Source: Buddleja alternifolia (taxonomy: Eukaryota > Streptophyta > Magnoliopsida > Lamiales > Scrophulariaceae). From it: 64,000 nt of DNA. Positions 44,975 through 55,947 of this stretch are shown in pieces. Below the pieces are notes generated by a model that was not told the origin of the DNA, did no database searches, and saw only the letters and a program-made list of their open reading frames with translations. Numbering within the stretch: position 1 is the first letter of the stretch; each line of letters opens with the position of its first letter. Position numbers and translations under genes: made by a program. The stretch spans positions 12,668,195 through 12,732,194 of the forward strand of contig CM033394.1 in NCBI GenBank assembly GCA_019426215.1. The letters run 5' to 3'.

Positions 44975-46446
44975 TGACACGCGAAATCCTAGCAAGTATA
45001 CTAGGTCGTGCAAAGTAATAAAGTGGACTATTTAACCCGGGTTGTATCGTTTCCACGGGGACAATTGGATTCGAGGCTCGTAATTTCTATATTATCTAAC
45101 TCTAAACTAAATCAAATTATAAGATAATAGGTGATTATACTATGAAAATAACTAAGACATTGAAATGATTATCAAGGTAATAAATCAAATGGAAAGAAAC
45201 GATTGGGTTATGATCTTACTATGTTCTATTCTATACTTGTGAACTTCTCAATTATCTGGATTCTTAGGACGTTCTTGTTATGGCGAAACCCCCTAATGTA
45301 TTTATTACTCAATCTCTTGAAATAAGAAGCCTATACTAGTTAATAACTTCCTATATCTCTATAGTGAAGAATGAATTAACTAACATGAATTTAGGTTCAA
45401 AGGAATTCCTTGCTTACGAAGATCCTACATTCAAATCGGGTCATCTTGTCACAAAAAGCCACACAACGCAATCGATTCTATCTCTAGTCAATTGTTACGT
45501 TATGATGTTTGATTTTTCGATCTCCCTTTATCTATCTCCTCTCGGTCTCAAGATAAAGCATTTTATCAAACATATGGTGATCAAGCATATGCAAGCATTA
45601 AGCATAAAATCAAACATGTAACAAGAATATAATAAATTCGGAAATTAATGAATCATTAAACACAAAACATCACAAAGTATTCACATAACCCAACCACAAA
45701 TATACTTAGCTCATACTTACAACAACAAGTGATTCAACAATTCTATAAGACATAGTTGATAAACTAATAAAAGAGAAAGAATTGAGTTACTCCCTATTAC
45801 AAAGTGTGAATCCAAGCTTTGATGATGAAAATGGCTCTTCAAGCTTCCTTAGGACTTCCCAAGGCTTCCCCTAGGTGTTTTAGAACATGTCTAGCCTTTT
45901 GGTAAGTGAAGAATGCCTTCTAAAGACCAAAAACGGCGAATATAAAAAATAGGGCAGCAGGAGAATCGGACCGTGGCACAAACATCAGCAGACCGCGGCA
46001 CAATTAGTGCGAACCTTATTTTCCGAATAAAGACCCCGGTCCTGTGCCGCGGTCGTCTCACGCAGAATTTGCAGCTTTCGTATTTTTATCATAACTATCT
46101 CTACAGATGTCGGATTGAGGTGATTCAAATTACTACGCGAAGCTAAGACAATACTCTACAATATTGGAGAAGAAACCTTAGTCTGATTCGGGCTGTAAGA
46201 AGACGAAAAGCGAGTTTCTATATGAGCATTGTGTAAAATCTTTCATCAACTATCTTCTTTTGTTTCTTTCTTCAATTTCAAGCTCAATTTGGATCTCCTT
46301 TGTCATCTTTCATGCGTAAATCAACTTGTATCCTAAAAAACAAAATCTATACCAATCAAAGCATTATGAGGGATAAAAAGTGATCAAATTAACGATTAAA
46401 TCATATTACAATGGGGCATAAAGTACTGTAAAATAAGGACCTATCA
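44975..46446 (-). repeat. T8 3' LTR, complete (1,472 bp)
   Basis: Plus-strand ends TGACACGCGAAATCC and GGACCTATCA. It matches the right LTR from 49278 nearly base for base. A plus-strand ORF of 85 codons (45364-45621) is kept in both copies but is antisense to the element and probably not a gene. Confidence 0.94.
45969..46054. repeat. GC-rich inverted repeats in T8 LTR
   Basis: GACCGCGGCACA at 45991-46002 and its exact reverse complement TGTGCCGCGGTC at 46043-46054 are 40 bases apart. A one-mismatch direct copy is at 45969-45980. T9 cut the right LTR inside the matching motif. Confidence 0.85.
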
Positions 46447-46462
46447 ACTACCCCCCCAACTA
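46447..46462 (-). other. T8 polypurine tract
   Basis: Minus strand AGTTGGGGGGGTAGT directly before the LTR start TGATAGGTCC. Confidence 0.85.
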
Positions 46463-48331
46463 GGCTATGATCGTCTCGATCAATAAATGGCGAACAAGTA
46501 CTCATACGTTCAGATTATACAACTTGATTTGGGATCTTTTAAAATTTTGCAACTTCACAAATAAAGGCAAGAATTAAACCTCGAAATTGATTATGACAAG
46601 TTACACTTTACCTAGAACACGCAACAATTTGAAAGCCTCCAAACATCTTCGACTCCATCTCTAAATCAAGAACTCCATATCCATTTTTATGCCAAGAACA
46701 CACTTTAAACAAGATTATGCAAACCTATTAGATACTAAAGATATTAAAACACTCCAATACTTGTTAACCTATCGGTGTGCATGAACTGTGAAAGTCACGA
46801 TCAAAAGATCTTTTCGGCTTGTAACGCAAGGCTAGGTAAAGGCTTCGACGGGAATGTATGGACAAAGTGACAAAATTCAAGAGAGCATACAACTCAATAT
46901 CATCAAGCTAAACACTCACTTATCACCCGAACAAATCTCTACATCTTGTCACTTATCACTTTTAAGTTTCTCTCTTCTTATCTCACATATCCCACGACCC
47001 CCAAACTTGTTTCTTTTTGATACCTGGGGTGTAATGATTCCAAAGCCAATCAATTCACATTGAAATTCCATGTCATAGTCTAGTCGAGAGAACCATATTT
47101 TTTTATTTTTTTTATATATATAAATATCTCTCGACTATTTAGCCAACTTTCAGTTCTTCATCTCATCCCCTCTTTTCACATAAAATCCAAACCTCCAATT
47201 ATTTATCATAAGCAAGAACAACACCACCTTCTAAACCACTAATCAATGAGCTTCAAGACCCAAAACAAAGTGTATACCCAAATAATTATCAAATGATATG
47301 AAGTTTCATGCTCTCTCAATTAGGAATTAGGCTTTGTTTTACTTTTAGGCTAGAAGGTGGTTGGCGTGGCTTATGAAAGAAAAGCGAATGGTGGTTTTTA
47401 GTGTGCTTAGCACACTCCATTCTTATCAATAAAGCTCAAAGCAAGGTCTAGAGATTATGCAATATAGTGAAGGCTAAATGAAGGCTAAAGACAATGAAAG
47501 ATGGCCTAAATCATTTCAGGACTCGCACAATCAATACACACTTCAAAGTCGACAAAAGTGAAAGTTCAATGCTTTACTTCCTCAAAAAATCCACATAGTC
47601 ATGGCTAAAAGGCTTTCAAGGTATAAAATACGATATGTTGATCAAAGACGAAGGATTTCATCTTAGATAAAGTGGAGACACTCAAACAAATCATGCTCCA
47701 AGCCAAGATATAACAAAACACGAATTTAAAACTCAACAAAACTTTACTTGCTAACACCAAATCAAGTATGAAATTTAACAAATGAATACAAATTGCGCCA
47801 AATCGCCACATCATAATTAAATTGGGACGTCTAACCCAACCCCAACCAATCTAGCACATTGTCCCCAATGAGCGGGCATACACATGGAATAGTAAGGGAA
47901 AGAAAGACGTCCCTGATAGCTGAAGCTAACGGATGTCCAAGTAGTGAATGAGCAAGAAGGCGAAGAAGCTGCCAATAAAACCTAGCCATCTGAAGATAGA
48001 GAAAACAAGAAGAGACAAAAGTATTCATCATAACAACTTTGAACACTCAAAATGAGAAAAATAAAACAAAAAGAAAAATAACAAAAATGAAAGAAAGCAT
48101 GTAAAACATGGGTTGCCTCCCACGAAGCGCTTGTTTTAAGTCATTAGCTCTACCCCTTGCACTGCTCATGGTGGATCATAAGGAGCAATGCCAACTTTGT
48201 AGGGACGAGCCTTTTTGTGCTTTTTCCAATTGCGTAAAGGCTTATCATGTCCCATCACATTCACAAATCCTGAAAAACTAAGATATGAGCTCAGATTCAC
48301 TTTTATAAAAACGTAATAAAATTGTAAATAA
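46463..48331 (-). other. T8 non-coding region
   Basis: No convincing coding sequence. It holds the CATTGGGGACAATGT box (minus, 47856-47870), the AAGCGCTTCGTGGGAGGCAACCC box (minus, 48110-48132) and a PPT-like CCCCCAAACTTG at 46998-47009, the same set and order as in T4 and partly T3. A T-rich/TA repeat tract lies at 47096-47130. A short reading stretch at 48166-48260 with basic residues (KKHKKARPYK) could be an extra gag exon, but this is not shown. Confidence 0.6.
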
Positions 48332-49009
48332 CTAAAAGTGAATTTTAAAGATGGGGGGTTTTCCATTGATGGTTTTAATAAGTATGTGGCTAGGCTTAAC
48401 TCCCCGAGCCTTGATTCTGACAACTTTAGTGGTGATATATCCCAGTGACTTTGATATCTTCGGATCTCCTCGTTCTCAACCGTAGTATCACTTGATCTCC
48501 ACCACTCTATCTCTCTGGTTATTGATGCACTTTTTCAAGAAATCAAGAGATATGATGGTAGGTGGTCTTGGATTCTTGAAGATTTCTAATGCTTTTTCTT
48601 GGTCATTTGATGGGATGGATTTCGAAGACTCTATTCTGAATTGTGAGTCCTCTAGTGATGTTGCTTTTAGAGCCTCATCATTCTCTTCTGTGCTAATACA
48701 TGTGGTGTTCGATGATCGCTCTACAACTAAGTTGGAGATTTGGCTTAGCTGTGCTTGCAATTCCATCATAGATGCTTCAAAATTTTGAGACCGCTCATCG
48801 TTCGACTTCATCCATTGGATCACCAACTCCTCAAAACTTGGGTTCCTATCACATTGTTGTTGATAATCCCCATGGTTCTGAAAGTTAGTCGGTTCAAATC
48901 CCCATAGATGAACGTCTCCACACCACGAACATAAATCTTGCACTTGACTCCCGTATTCGGCACCTTCATCCCATCCTTGTTTTGACCAATAAAAGTCATA
49001 ATTGCTCAT
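48332..49009 (-). pseudogene. T8 gag-like reading region, nucleocapsid end only
   Basis: It starts MSNYDFYWSKQGWD at 49009 and runs 173 codons to a TGA at 48488. The same frame then continues, with one more stop, to a TAG at 48332-48334. There is no capsid domain. CSWCGDVH near residue 27 resembles the C-x2-C-x3-H start of the Athila nucleocapsid knuckle seen in T3. NPSFEELVIQWMKSND and MELQAQLSQISNLV resemble the region after the knuckle in Athila gag, where T4 has MSQISNA. It is therefore probably a gag deleted for matrix and capsid. Its role, if any, is unknown. Confidence 0.62.
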
Positions 49010-49039
49010 CTATTCAAGAATAATAATAATTAAAAAAAA

Positions 49040-49206
49040 ACATAACAAAACAGCAACTAAAAAAAACAAAAACAGCAACTTAAAAAAAACAAAAACAGCA
49101 ACTTAGAAAGCAAAAACATCAACTAAAAACACAAAAACAGCAACTAAAAACACAAAAACAGCAACTAAAACACAAAAACAACAACTAAAACACAAAAACA
49201 GCAACT
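49040..49206. repeat. A-rich minisatellite in the T8 leader
   Basis: About nine imperfect units of roughly 16-21 bp, of the type CAAAAACAGCAACTAAAA, lie between PBS and gag. On the element strand this is a T-rich, pyrimidine-biased tract. Confidence 0.85.
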
Positions 49207-49253
49207 TAGTCTTAGAGAAGATAAGTGAATTACAATACCAAATAACGCAATTG

Positions 49254-49271
49254 TCCCCGGCAACGGCGCCA
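49254..49271 (-). other. T8 primer-binding site
   Basis: Minus strand TGGCGCCGTTGCCGGGGA, identical to the T4 PBS, six bases from the LTR edge. Confidence 0.92.
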
Positions 49272-49277
49272 AAAACT

Positions 49278-50300
49278 TGACACGCGAAATCCTAGCAAGT
49301 ATACTAGGTCGTGCAAAGTAATAAAGTGGACTATTTAGCCTGGGTTGTATCGTTTCCACGGGGACAATTGGATTCGATGCTCGTAATTGCTATATTATCT
49401 AACTCTAAACTAAATCAAATTATAAGATGATAGGTGATTATACTATGAAAATAACTAAGACAATTAAATGATTATCAAGGTAATAAATCAAATGGAAAGA
49501 GACGATTGGGTTATGATCCTACTATGTTCTATTCTATACTCGTGAACTTCTCAATTATCCGGATTCTTAGGACGTTCTTGTTATGGCGAAACCCCCTAAT
49601 GTATTTATTACTCAATCTCTTGAAATAAGAAGCTTATACTAGTTAATAACTTCCTATATCCTTATAGTGAAGATTGAATTAACTAACATGAATTTAGGTT
49701 CAAAGGAATTCCTTGATTACGAAGATCCTACATTCAAATCGGGTCATCTTGTCACAAAAAGCCACACAACGCAATCGATTCTATCTCTAGTCAATTGTTA
49801 CGTTATGATGTTTGATTTTTCGATCTCCCTTTATCTATCTCCTCTCGGTCTCAAGACAAAGCATTTTATCAAACACATGGTGATCAAACATATGCAAGCA
49901 TTAAGCATAAAATCTAACATGTAACAAGAATATAATAAATCCGGAAATTAATGATTCATTAAACACAAAACATCACAAAGTATTCACATAACCCAACCAC
50001 AAATACACTTAGCTCATACTTACAACAACAAGTGATTCAGCAATTCTATAAGACATAGTTGATAAACTAATCAAAGAGAAAGAGTTGAGTTACTCCCTAT
50101 TACAAAGTGTGAATCCAAGCTTTGATGATGAAAATGGCTCTTCAAGCTTCCTTAGGACTTCCCATGGCTTCCCCTAGGTGTTTTAGAACATGTCTAGCCT
50201 TTTGGTAAGTGAAGAATGCCTTCTAAAGACCAAAAACGGTGGATATAAAAAATAGGGCAGCAGGAGAATCGGACCGCGGCACAAACATCAGCAGACCGCG
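49278..50300 (-). repeat. T8 5' LTR, first 1,023 bp, interrupted by T9
   Basis: It matches 44975-45997. It stops at GCAGACCGCG (50300), while the left LTR continues GCACAATTAG. The missing 449 bp should follow T9 outside the window. Confidence 0.94.
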
Positions 50301-51852
50301 TGTTAATAATTTCATGTTAGATGTTTTGATGATGACAATTAGGACTTTGTGTTAGACCCCAAAATATGTAAGTTTGATTTTAGTAGAAAATTTGTATAAG
50401 CTTTGAAGCGTTAGTTTTGTAATAGGCTTATTAGGCTTTGTTTTATTTTACTTTAGATTGTTAGGCTAAGTAGTCTTAGGCTGAGCGTCTGATAAATTCT
50501 GAGTGAGTTTATCAGTGGTAAAGTTCGAAAACTCAAGCGCCTGATTTCTGAAAGAAGATAAAAGTCTCCAAGCGTCCAATTGACCAGCCACATCAAGCGT
50601 TCCCTTATGGGACAGAAGTAATTTCACCTGAATTTATTTCTAAGTCCAGAAGGAGTTTAATGCAAATATTCTCAAAGCATTAAGTACCAACGGGTATTTA
50701 ATTCAAATGCATTAAATACTGATAAGAGCATTAAATGTGATAAGCACTTTCAGACGTACGGAGAAGCCACCCTATTGGACTGTCAACTATCTCAGACTGC
50801 AGCACCAACTTTTGTGCAGCAGATTTTCAAGAAAAAGGACAAAAGTTGTTCACTCGCGGAAGTGAGAGACACGCGTCTGTGCATGTGTCAAACGGACACT
50901 TTCTCCAAGAATGCCTATAAATAGGACTTCAACAACAAGCCAAATAAGCAAGAACATTTTAATCTTTAAGTCGAATTGCTGTTGCATTGAAGTCTCATTC
51001 CTTAAACTCTCAGAAAAGCCAGAATATTCAAGAAAACATTTCCTCTGCTTTTCTTCAATCCTGAGACAGTCAACAAATATCTCAAACATTCTTTTTAAAG
51101 AAACCACTTTCCTACTGAGATATTTCCAAGTTGTTTGAACTTCATCAAAATCAAACAAACCGTTTTAGAAAAATCCATCCAAGCCTCACGATCTGTATGA
51201 AGTCGAAGTTGGATACTTGCATCATTTCTGGGTGAAAGAAGCAAGGAGATTGAAGTGATTTGGAGCAGAAATCTGTGTGATCAAGGACCTCAAGTCGTCG
51301 ACATCTATCTCTCCCTATTGTGTAGAAGATTCTGTGTGATTCTTTGAGAATCACTTTAGTGGATTGCCTCCAAGTGTTCAAGGAGAAGAAGGACGTAGTT
51401 GGGATTACATCACCCAACGAACCTTACAAATATTGTGTTATTTACTTTTCAGTCAATTCTTTCATATCATATCATATCATTGCATAAATTGATTAAGTAA
51501 AACACAATCAAACGCTAAGCAACTAAGAAACTTCTGGTGACGCTAAAGCTTTCAAAAGAAGACTAGAAAAATCATTCCGCTGTGCTAACACTGATTAAAG
51601 AATTGAACGCTTAAACCCACTCGGTTAAAGTATTCAAATCTTGAAGTCTAAGTTAACTCTCTAAAAACAGTCTTCATCAGACGCTTAACCTAAGCGTCTA
51701 TATTTCTAAGTAAACACTCAGTCAAGCGTTCACATTTCAAGCGTCCAAAACCATTTTAATACGAAACCTTTTTGGAGTCGAAAAAGACTTCAGGGTCTAT
51801 TCAACCCCCCCCCCCCCTTCTAGACCCTTTCGTATGCCACTTGGGACCAACA
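50301..51852 (+). repeat. T9 5' LTR (1,552 bp)
   Basis: It starts TGTTAATAATTTC and ends GGGACCAACA. TATAAATA lies at 50916-50923. A C-run (about 13) lies at 51806-51818, near the 3' end. By eye it differs from the 3' LTR at about 28 of 1,390 comparable positions, plus one 5-bp indel (ATCAT) near 51470. Confidence 0.95.
50916..50923 (+). promoter_or_regulatory. TATA box of T9 5' LTR
   Basis: TATAAATA in GCCTATAAATAGG, kept in the 3' LTR at 63225-63232 and in the solo LTR at 36436-36443. Confidence 0.7.
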
Positions 51853-51854
51853 AG

Positions 51855-51868
51855 TGGTATCAAAGCGG
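51855..51868 (+). other. T9 primer-binding site, tRNA-Met type
   Basis: TGGTATCAAAGCGG, two bases after the LTR end. Confidence 0.9.
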
Positions 51869-51957
51869 TTAAAATTGAAATTTTAAAATTTTCAAGCATA
51901 ACTACTTGTTTAGATCCTTTTCTTTCAAAAATTTAATTGTTTTTTTAAAATTTAGAA

Positions 51958-54165
51958 ATGGCATTTGCTAAAGTTTCCAAGCTGAACGAATCAAATTATG
52001 ACACGTGGAAAGTCAAAGCATTTACATATCTCTGTTCATGTGATGATGACATGTGCGATATCATTTCAGATGGGCCAATCAAAATATATAAAGTTATCAC
52101 AAGAGCACCTGGAGCCACAGAAGAAACTCCCGATGGTTACGTTAAAAAACCAAAACAAGAATGGACTCCAGATGAGCGTCGAAGAGCTAACTTGGACAAT
52201 GTTGGACGTAACGCTCTGTATACGGCTATTGGTGATAATGACAACTTATTTAACAAAATCAAATCTTGCAAAACTACTAAAGAAATATGGGATAAGTTGG
52301 CTACGATTTGTGGTGGCTCAGCCCAAATCAAAGAAAACAAACTTTCCATTGCCAAGGAAAAGTTTAATGGATTTAAGATGCTACCCAATGAAACGTTAGA
52401 GCAATTGGATATAAGATTTACAGCTCTGGTTACAGAACTTATATCATTGGAAATGGATTTACAGAACCGAGAAATGGTGGTCAAAATCTTTAGAAGCTTA
52501 CCAAGTAAATTCTGGATGAAGACAACCGCTATGATAGAATCAAGTATGCTGGACCTTCTAACTCCTGAAGACGCCTTTTCAGAATTAAAAGCATTTGAGT
52601 TCGAGTTGAATTCTGCCAGTGATATTGTGAGTAGTCCAGTGATTGAATCTGGAGCGCTTATTGCATCAATCAAGGGCAAATTGGGTAATAAAGGAAAGAA
52701 TTCAGATATCAATGAGGAAGAAGAGTTGGCTTTGCTGAATAGATTCAGGAAGTTCTTGAGATATGAAAAGAAAGGAAAAGGTTTTAATAATCAAGGACAA
52801 AGTTCATATCAAGCGCCCACTCCAGTACAACAACAGTACCAAGTGCTCAGTATTCTGTTCCTTCACCCCAAGCGCCTGTTCAATATCAAGCATCCACTCA
52901 AAATCTGTTCCTGCACCCGTGGTCTCAAAGCCACACACTGCAAGGTTATCAAATGAACAAAAGATGAAAACTAATCTTTGTTATAATTGCAGGAAACCAG
53001 GGCACTACCAGGTAAATTGCCCTTATTCAAACGTATCCAAGCCCTCAAGGCAGGATTACTTGGATAGAAACCAATTCAGGAGCAACCTTCGGCAACAAGG
53101 TTTGCTAGCGGAATCAGAACCAACATCCGCACCTGAAGATTTAGAATCATCAGACGAAAGTAGTGATGATGATGAGCTATTAGATGAATCAGCGCTCATA
53201 TGTCTCATGGCCAGAGATGATGAAGCGTCTCCTGAGGTGATCAATGAATTATCAATTTCTCTTTCTTATGATGAATTACTTGACAAAGTCAGAGAATACT
53301 ATAATGAATGTCAAGAAGCTGCCAAAATATATCAAAATGATCTCGCTATTATTTCATCACTCACTAAAGATAAAGTAACGCTCAGAGCAGAGTTGCGAAT
53401 TCAGCAACAGTGCATTGAGAAAAACCAATCGCTTGAGAGTGAAGTTATTCAATTAAAAGGTGATCTTGATATAATAGTCAAGAGAGAAGCTGATTTGATC
53501 GCTAGACTTGCCAAATCAGAGCAGCTCATCTCATCTCATCATTATCAAAAGCCTCTAGACAGCTGGATAATGTGACTGAAGTAACCAGATTATTTGGTGA
53601 GAAGACCGGTTTAGGATGCGATAAACTCGGTAAACAATCCAATCAATCTAATGTTACAACAAACAACAGAGGAAAGGGTGTTATCTTTGTTGAAAAAGGT
53701 TCACAAGGTCAAATTCAAAATGAACCAAGTGACAATGGTAAGAGGCCAAATGAGAAAGTCAAAACTAACTCAGGCAAGGGTAAAACTAAGGCAAATGATT
53801 CACAAAGACGGGTTTATCCAAACGCTCAAAAAGCTAAAGATAAGACTGACAACTGTGAATCAAGTGTTAAGCGTCCAGCACCAAAAGTGCAACCCAAGCC
53901 AGTGCGAAGGAAATACCAGCGTCAATATCCAAGACAGTCAAGATCATATTATCGATACTATGATGACTATGATTATGACTATTATTATAATCATGGATAT
54001 TATTATACATCCAAAAAGCACACACATCACAATGTGAAACCCAAAAAGGCCAGTATTCCTGCAATGAAGACTAGGCAAATATGGGTTCCTAAAGTTCTAA
54101 TTCAAACTGACAATGTTACTAATGTTAAAGGACCCAAGCAACAATGGGTACCTAAACAGAAATAG
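51958..54165 (+). pseudogene. T9 gag, long, with knuckle, coiled coil and Tyr-rich tail
   Basis: Gag of the SIRE type. It starts MAFAKVSKLNESNYDTWK and the capsid-like part runs to about 52700 (EIWDKLATICGGSAQIKENKL). The Gln/Pro-rich linker at 52800-52910 contains at least two frameshifts. The CCHC knuckle CYNCRKPGHYQVNC is at 52979-53020. An acidic stretch (SSDDDELLDES) and a segment with heptad-like leucines and many E/K residues (53240-53540, probably coiled coil) follow. A further frameshift is at about 53530. A basic region leads to a Tyr/Asp-rich block at 53949-54008 (12 Tyr in about 21 residues). It ends in a TAG at 54163-54165 that may itself be a mutation, as the frame continues into protease. 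Confidence 0.9.
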
Positions 54166-54180
54166 AACTTCCCTTCTTGA

Positions 54181-55947
54181 GTGCAGGTACCTAGAGCTAG
54201 AGTCGATACATCTGTTTGGTACTTCGATAGTGGATCATCAAGGCACATGACTGGTTCCAAGGATCTTCTGATCAACTATCGAGCTGCCAATGGTCCTCAG
54301 GTTGTATTTGGTGACAACTCCAAAGGTAAAACCAAAGGTATAGGTACTGTGCATAGGGGGAACATCATGATAAGTGATGTTTACTATGTTGAGGGTCTAA
54401 AGCACAATTTATTAAGCATAAGTTAATTTTGTGATAAAGGCTTTGAAGTCATATTCTCAAGTGACTGTTGCTATATAAATGACGCTAATACTAAATCTAC
54501 TAAACTGAAAGGAAAAAGAACTAACAATGTATATTTGGTAGATTGGGGTTCAACACTTGATAACAACCCAACATGCTTTGTTGCTAAAAATGAATCTAAA
54601 AAGGGTTGGTTATGGCATAGAAAAATGAACCACCTCAATTTTAAAACAATCCCTTAGCTTATAAGTTAAAATCTTGTAGAGGGATTACCAAATGGACCAT
54701 TTCACAAGGATCGCCTTTGTGACGCTTGTCAAATGGGTAAACAAGTTAAGTCATCGTTCAAGAGAAAACCTCATCTATCTACCTCTAGAATACTTGAACT
54801 ACTTCACATGGATCTGTTTGGACCTGTTCAAACAACCAGTGTAAGCGGTAAGTATACTTTGGTGATAGTAGATGATTTCTCTCGATTTACTTGGGTGGAA
54901 TTTCTGTCATCCAAAGATGAAACATGTGACAAGTTAACAACGCTTATTCGACAACTTCAAACATTGAAAGATCTTAAAGTTGCAAGAATAACAAGTGATC
55001 ACGGTACTGAGTTTTCTAACAAGATTGTTGAGAAGTTTTGTGCAGAAAATGGAATACATCATGAGTATTCAGCTTCCAGAACTCCCCAACAAAATGGTGT
55101 TGCTTAGCGCCGGAATCAAACGCTTAAGGAAGCCGCTAGGACAATGTTAGCAGAATCCAAACTTGCTCCTAGGTTTTGGGCTGGAGCGATCAACACTGCG
55201 TGTTACAATCAAAACCGTTGCATGATCAACAAGCAACATGGGAAAACTCCATATGAACTATGGAAGGGACGTAAGCCAGATGTCTCATATTTTCACGTCT
55301 TTGGTTCTAAGTGCTTTATTCATAATAATGGATCCCAAAGCCTAAACACATTTGATCCTAAAGCGGATGAGGGAATCTTTCTAGGCCACGCCAAGAATGG
55401 GAAGAATTTTCGCATCCTAAACAAGGGCAAATCGAAGGTTGAGGAATCTATTCATGTTGTTTTTGATGATGCTAACCAAGAACCGAGTAAGGTTCATATA
55501 AATGATGTAGGAGTTGAAGATCTTTATCATCAAGCGTCTAAGATTACTATTGATGAAGATACTGACGACGATGATGAGATCTCAGTGCCACCTCCTAAGA
55601 TTACTCGTGAGATTACTCTGGATAATTATATAAGAAATGCTGATGATCATGAAGAGAGTGATCATCAAGAGCAAACAAGGAATTGTGAATTTGAAGCGCC
55701 TACGCAAGAAGGTAGTCAAGCGTCTGATCCCCAAGCGCCTGTTCAATCTCTTAACCCCTTCCAACCAGATAGACTATGGCTGCGAGATCATCCACCAGAG
55801 CAAATTATTGGAGATATTGGAGCGCCTGTTAGAACGAGAGCCGCTACATTCAATGAGGCTATGTTCGCAAGCTTTTTATCTCAGATGGAACCTAAGAAAG
55901 TGGATGAAGCGCTAAGTGATCCAAGTTGGATTGAAGCCATGCAATAA
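54181..55947 (+). pseudogene. T9 protease and integrase, several stops
   Basis: It continues the last gag frame after a TGA at 54178-54180. The protease active site is intact (WYFDSGSSRHMTG). A TAA at 54424-54426 falls after LLSIS where Gln is usual. The pre-integrase domain reads GWLWHRKMNHLNF, with a TAG at 54655 and a TAA at 54667. The integrase core has HMDLFGPVQ and ITSDHGTEFSN. In TPQQNGVAERRN the catalytic Glu codon is a TAG (55105-55107). The integrase C-terminus has WKGRKPDVSYFHVFGSKCF, then an acidic linker to a TAA at 55945. All parts share one frame, with only substitutions breaking it. Confidence 0.92.

Larger units (their letters stand above)
44975..50300 (-). mobile_element. 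T8: small non-autonomous Athila/Tat-type gypsy element
   Basis: Minus strand: 3' LTR 44975-46446, internal 46447-49277 (2,831 bp), 5' LTR from 49278, broken at 50300 by T9. Only a gag-like reading region without a capsid domain is left, and there is no protease or RT. PBS, PPT and conserved boxes match those of T4, so it probably depends on Athila-type partners. It is inserted in T7 pol after GACAT (44970-44974), the expected TSD. Confidence 0.88.

Noticed and set aside
45364..45621. 85-codon plus-strand ORF kept in both T8 LTRs (again at 49667-49924)
   Set aside because: It is kept because the LTRs are young copies of each other. It is antisense to the element and has no recognisable domain.
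50850..51158. 102-codon minus-strand ORF kept in both T9 LTRs (again at 63159-63467)
   Set aside because: Same reason: LTR duplication explains the conservation. It covers the TATA region in antisense.
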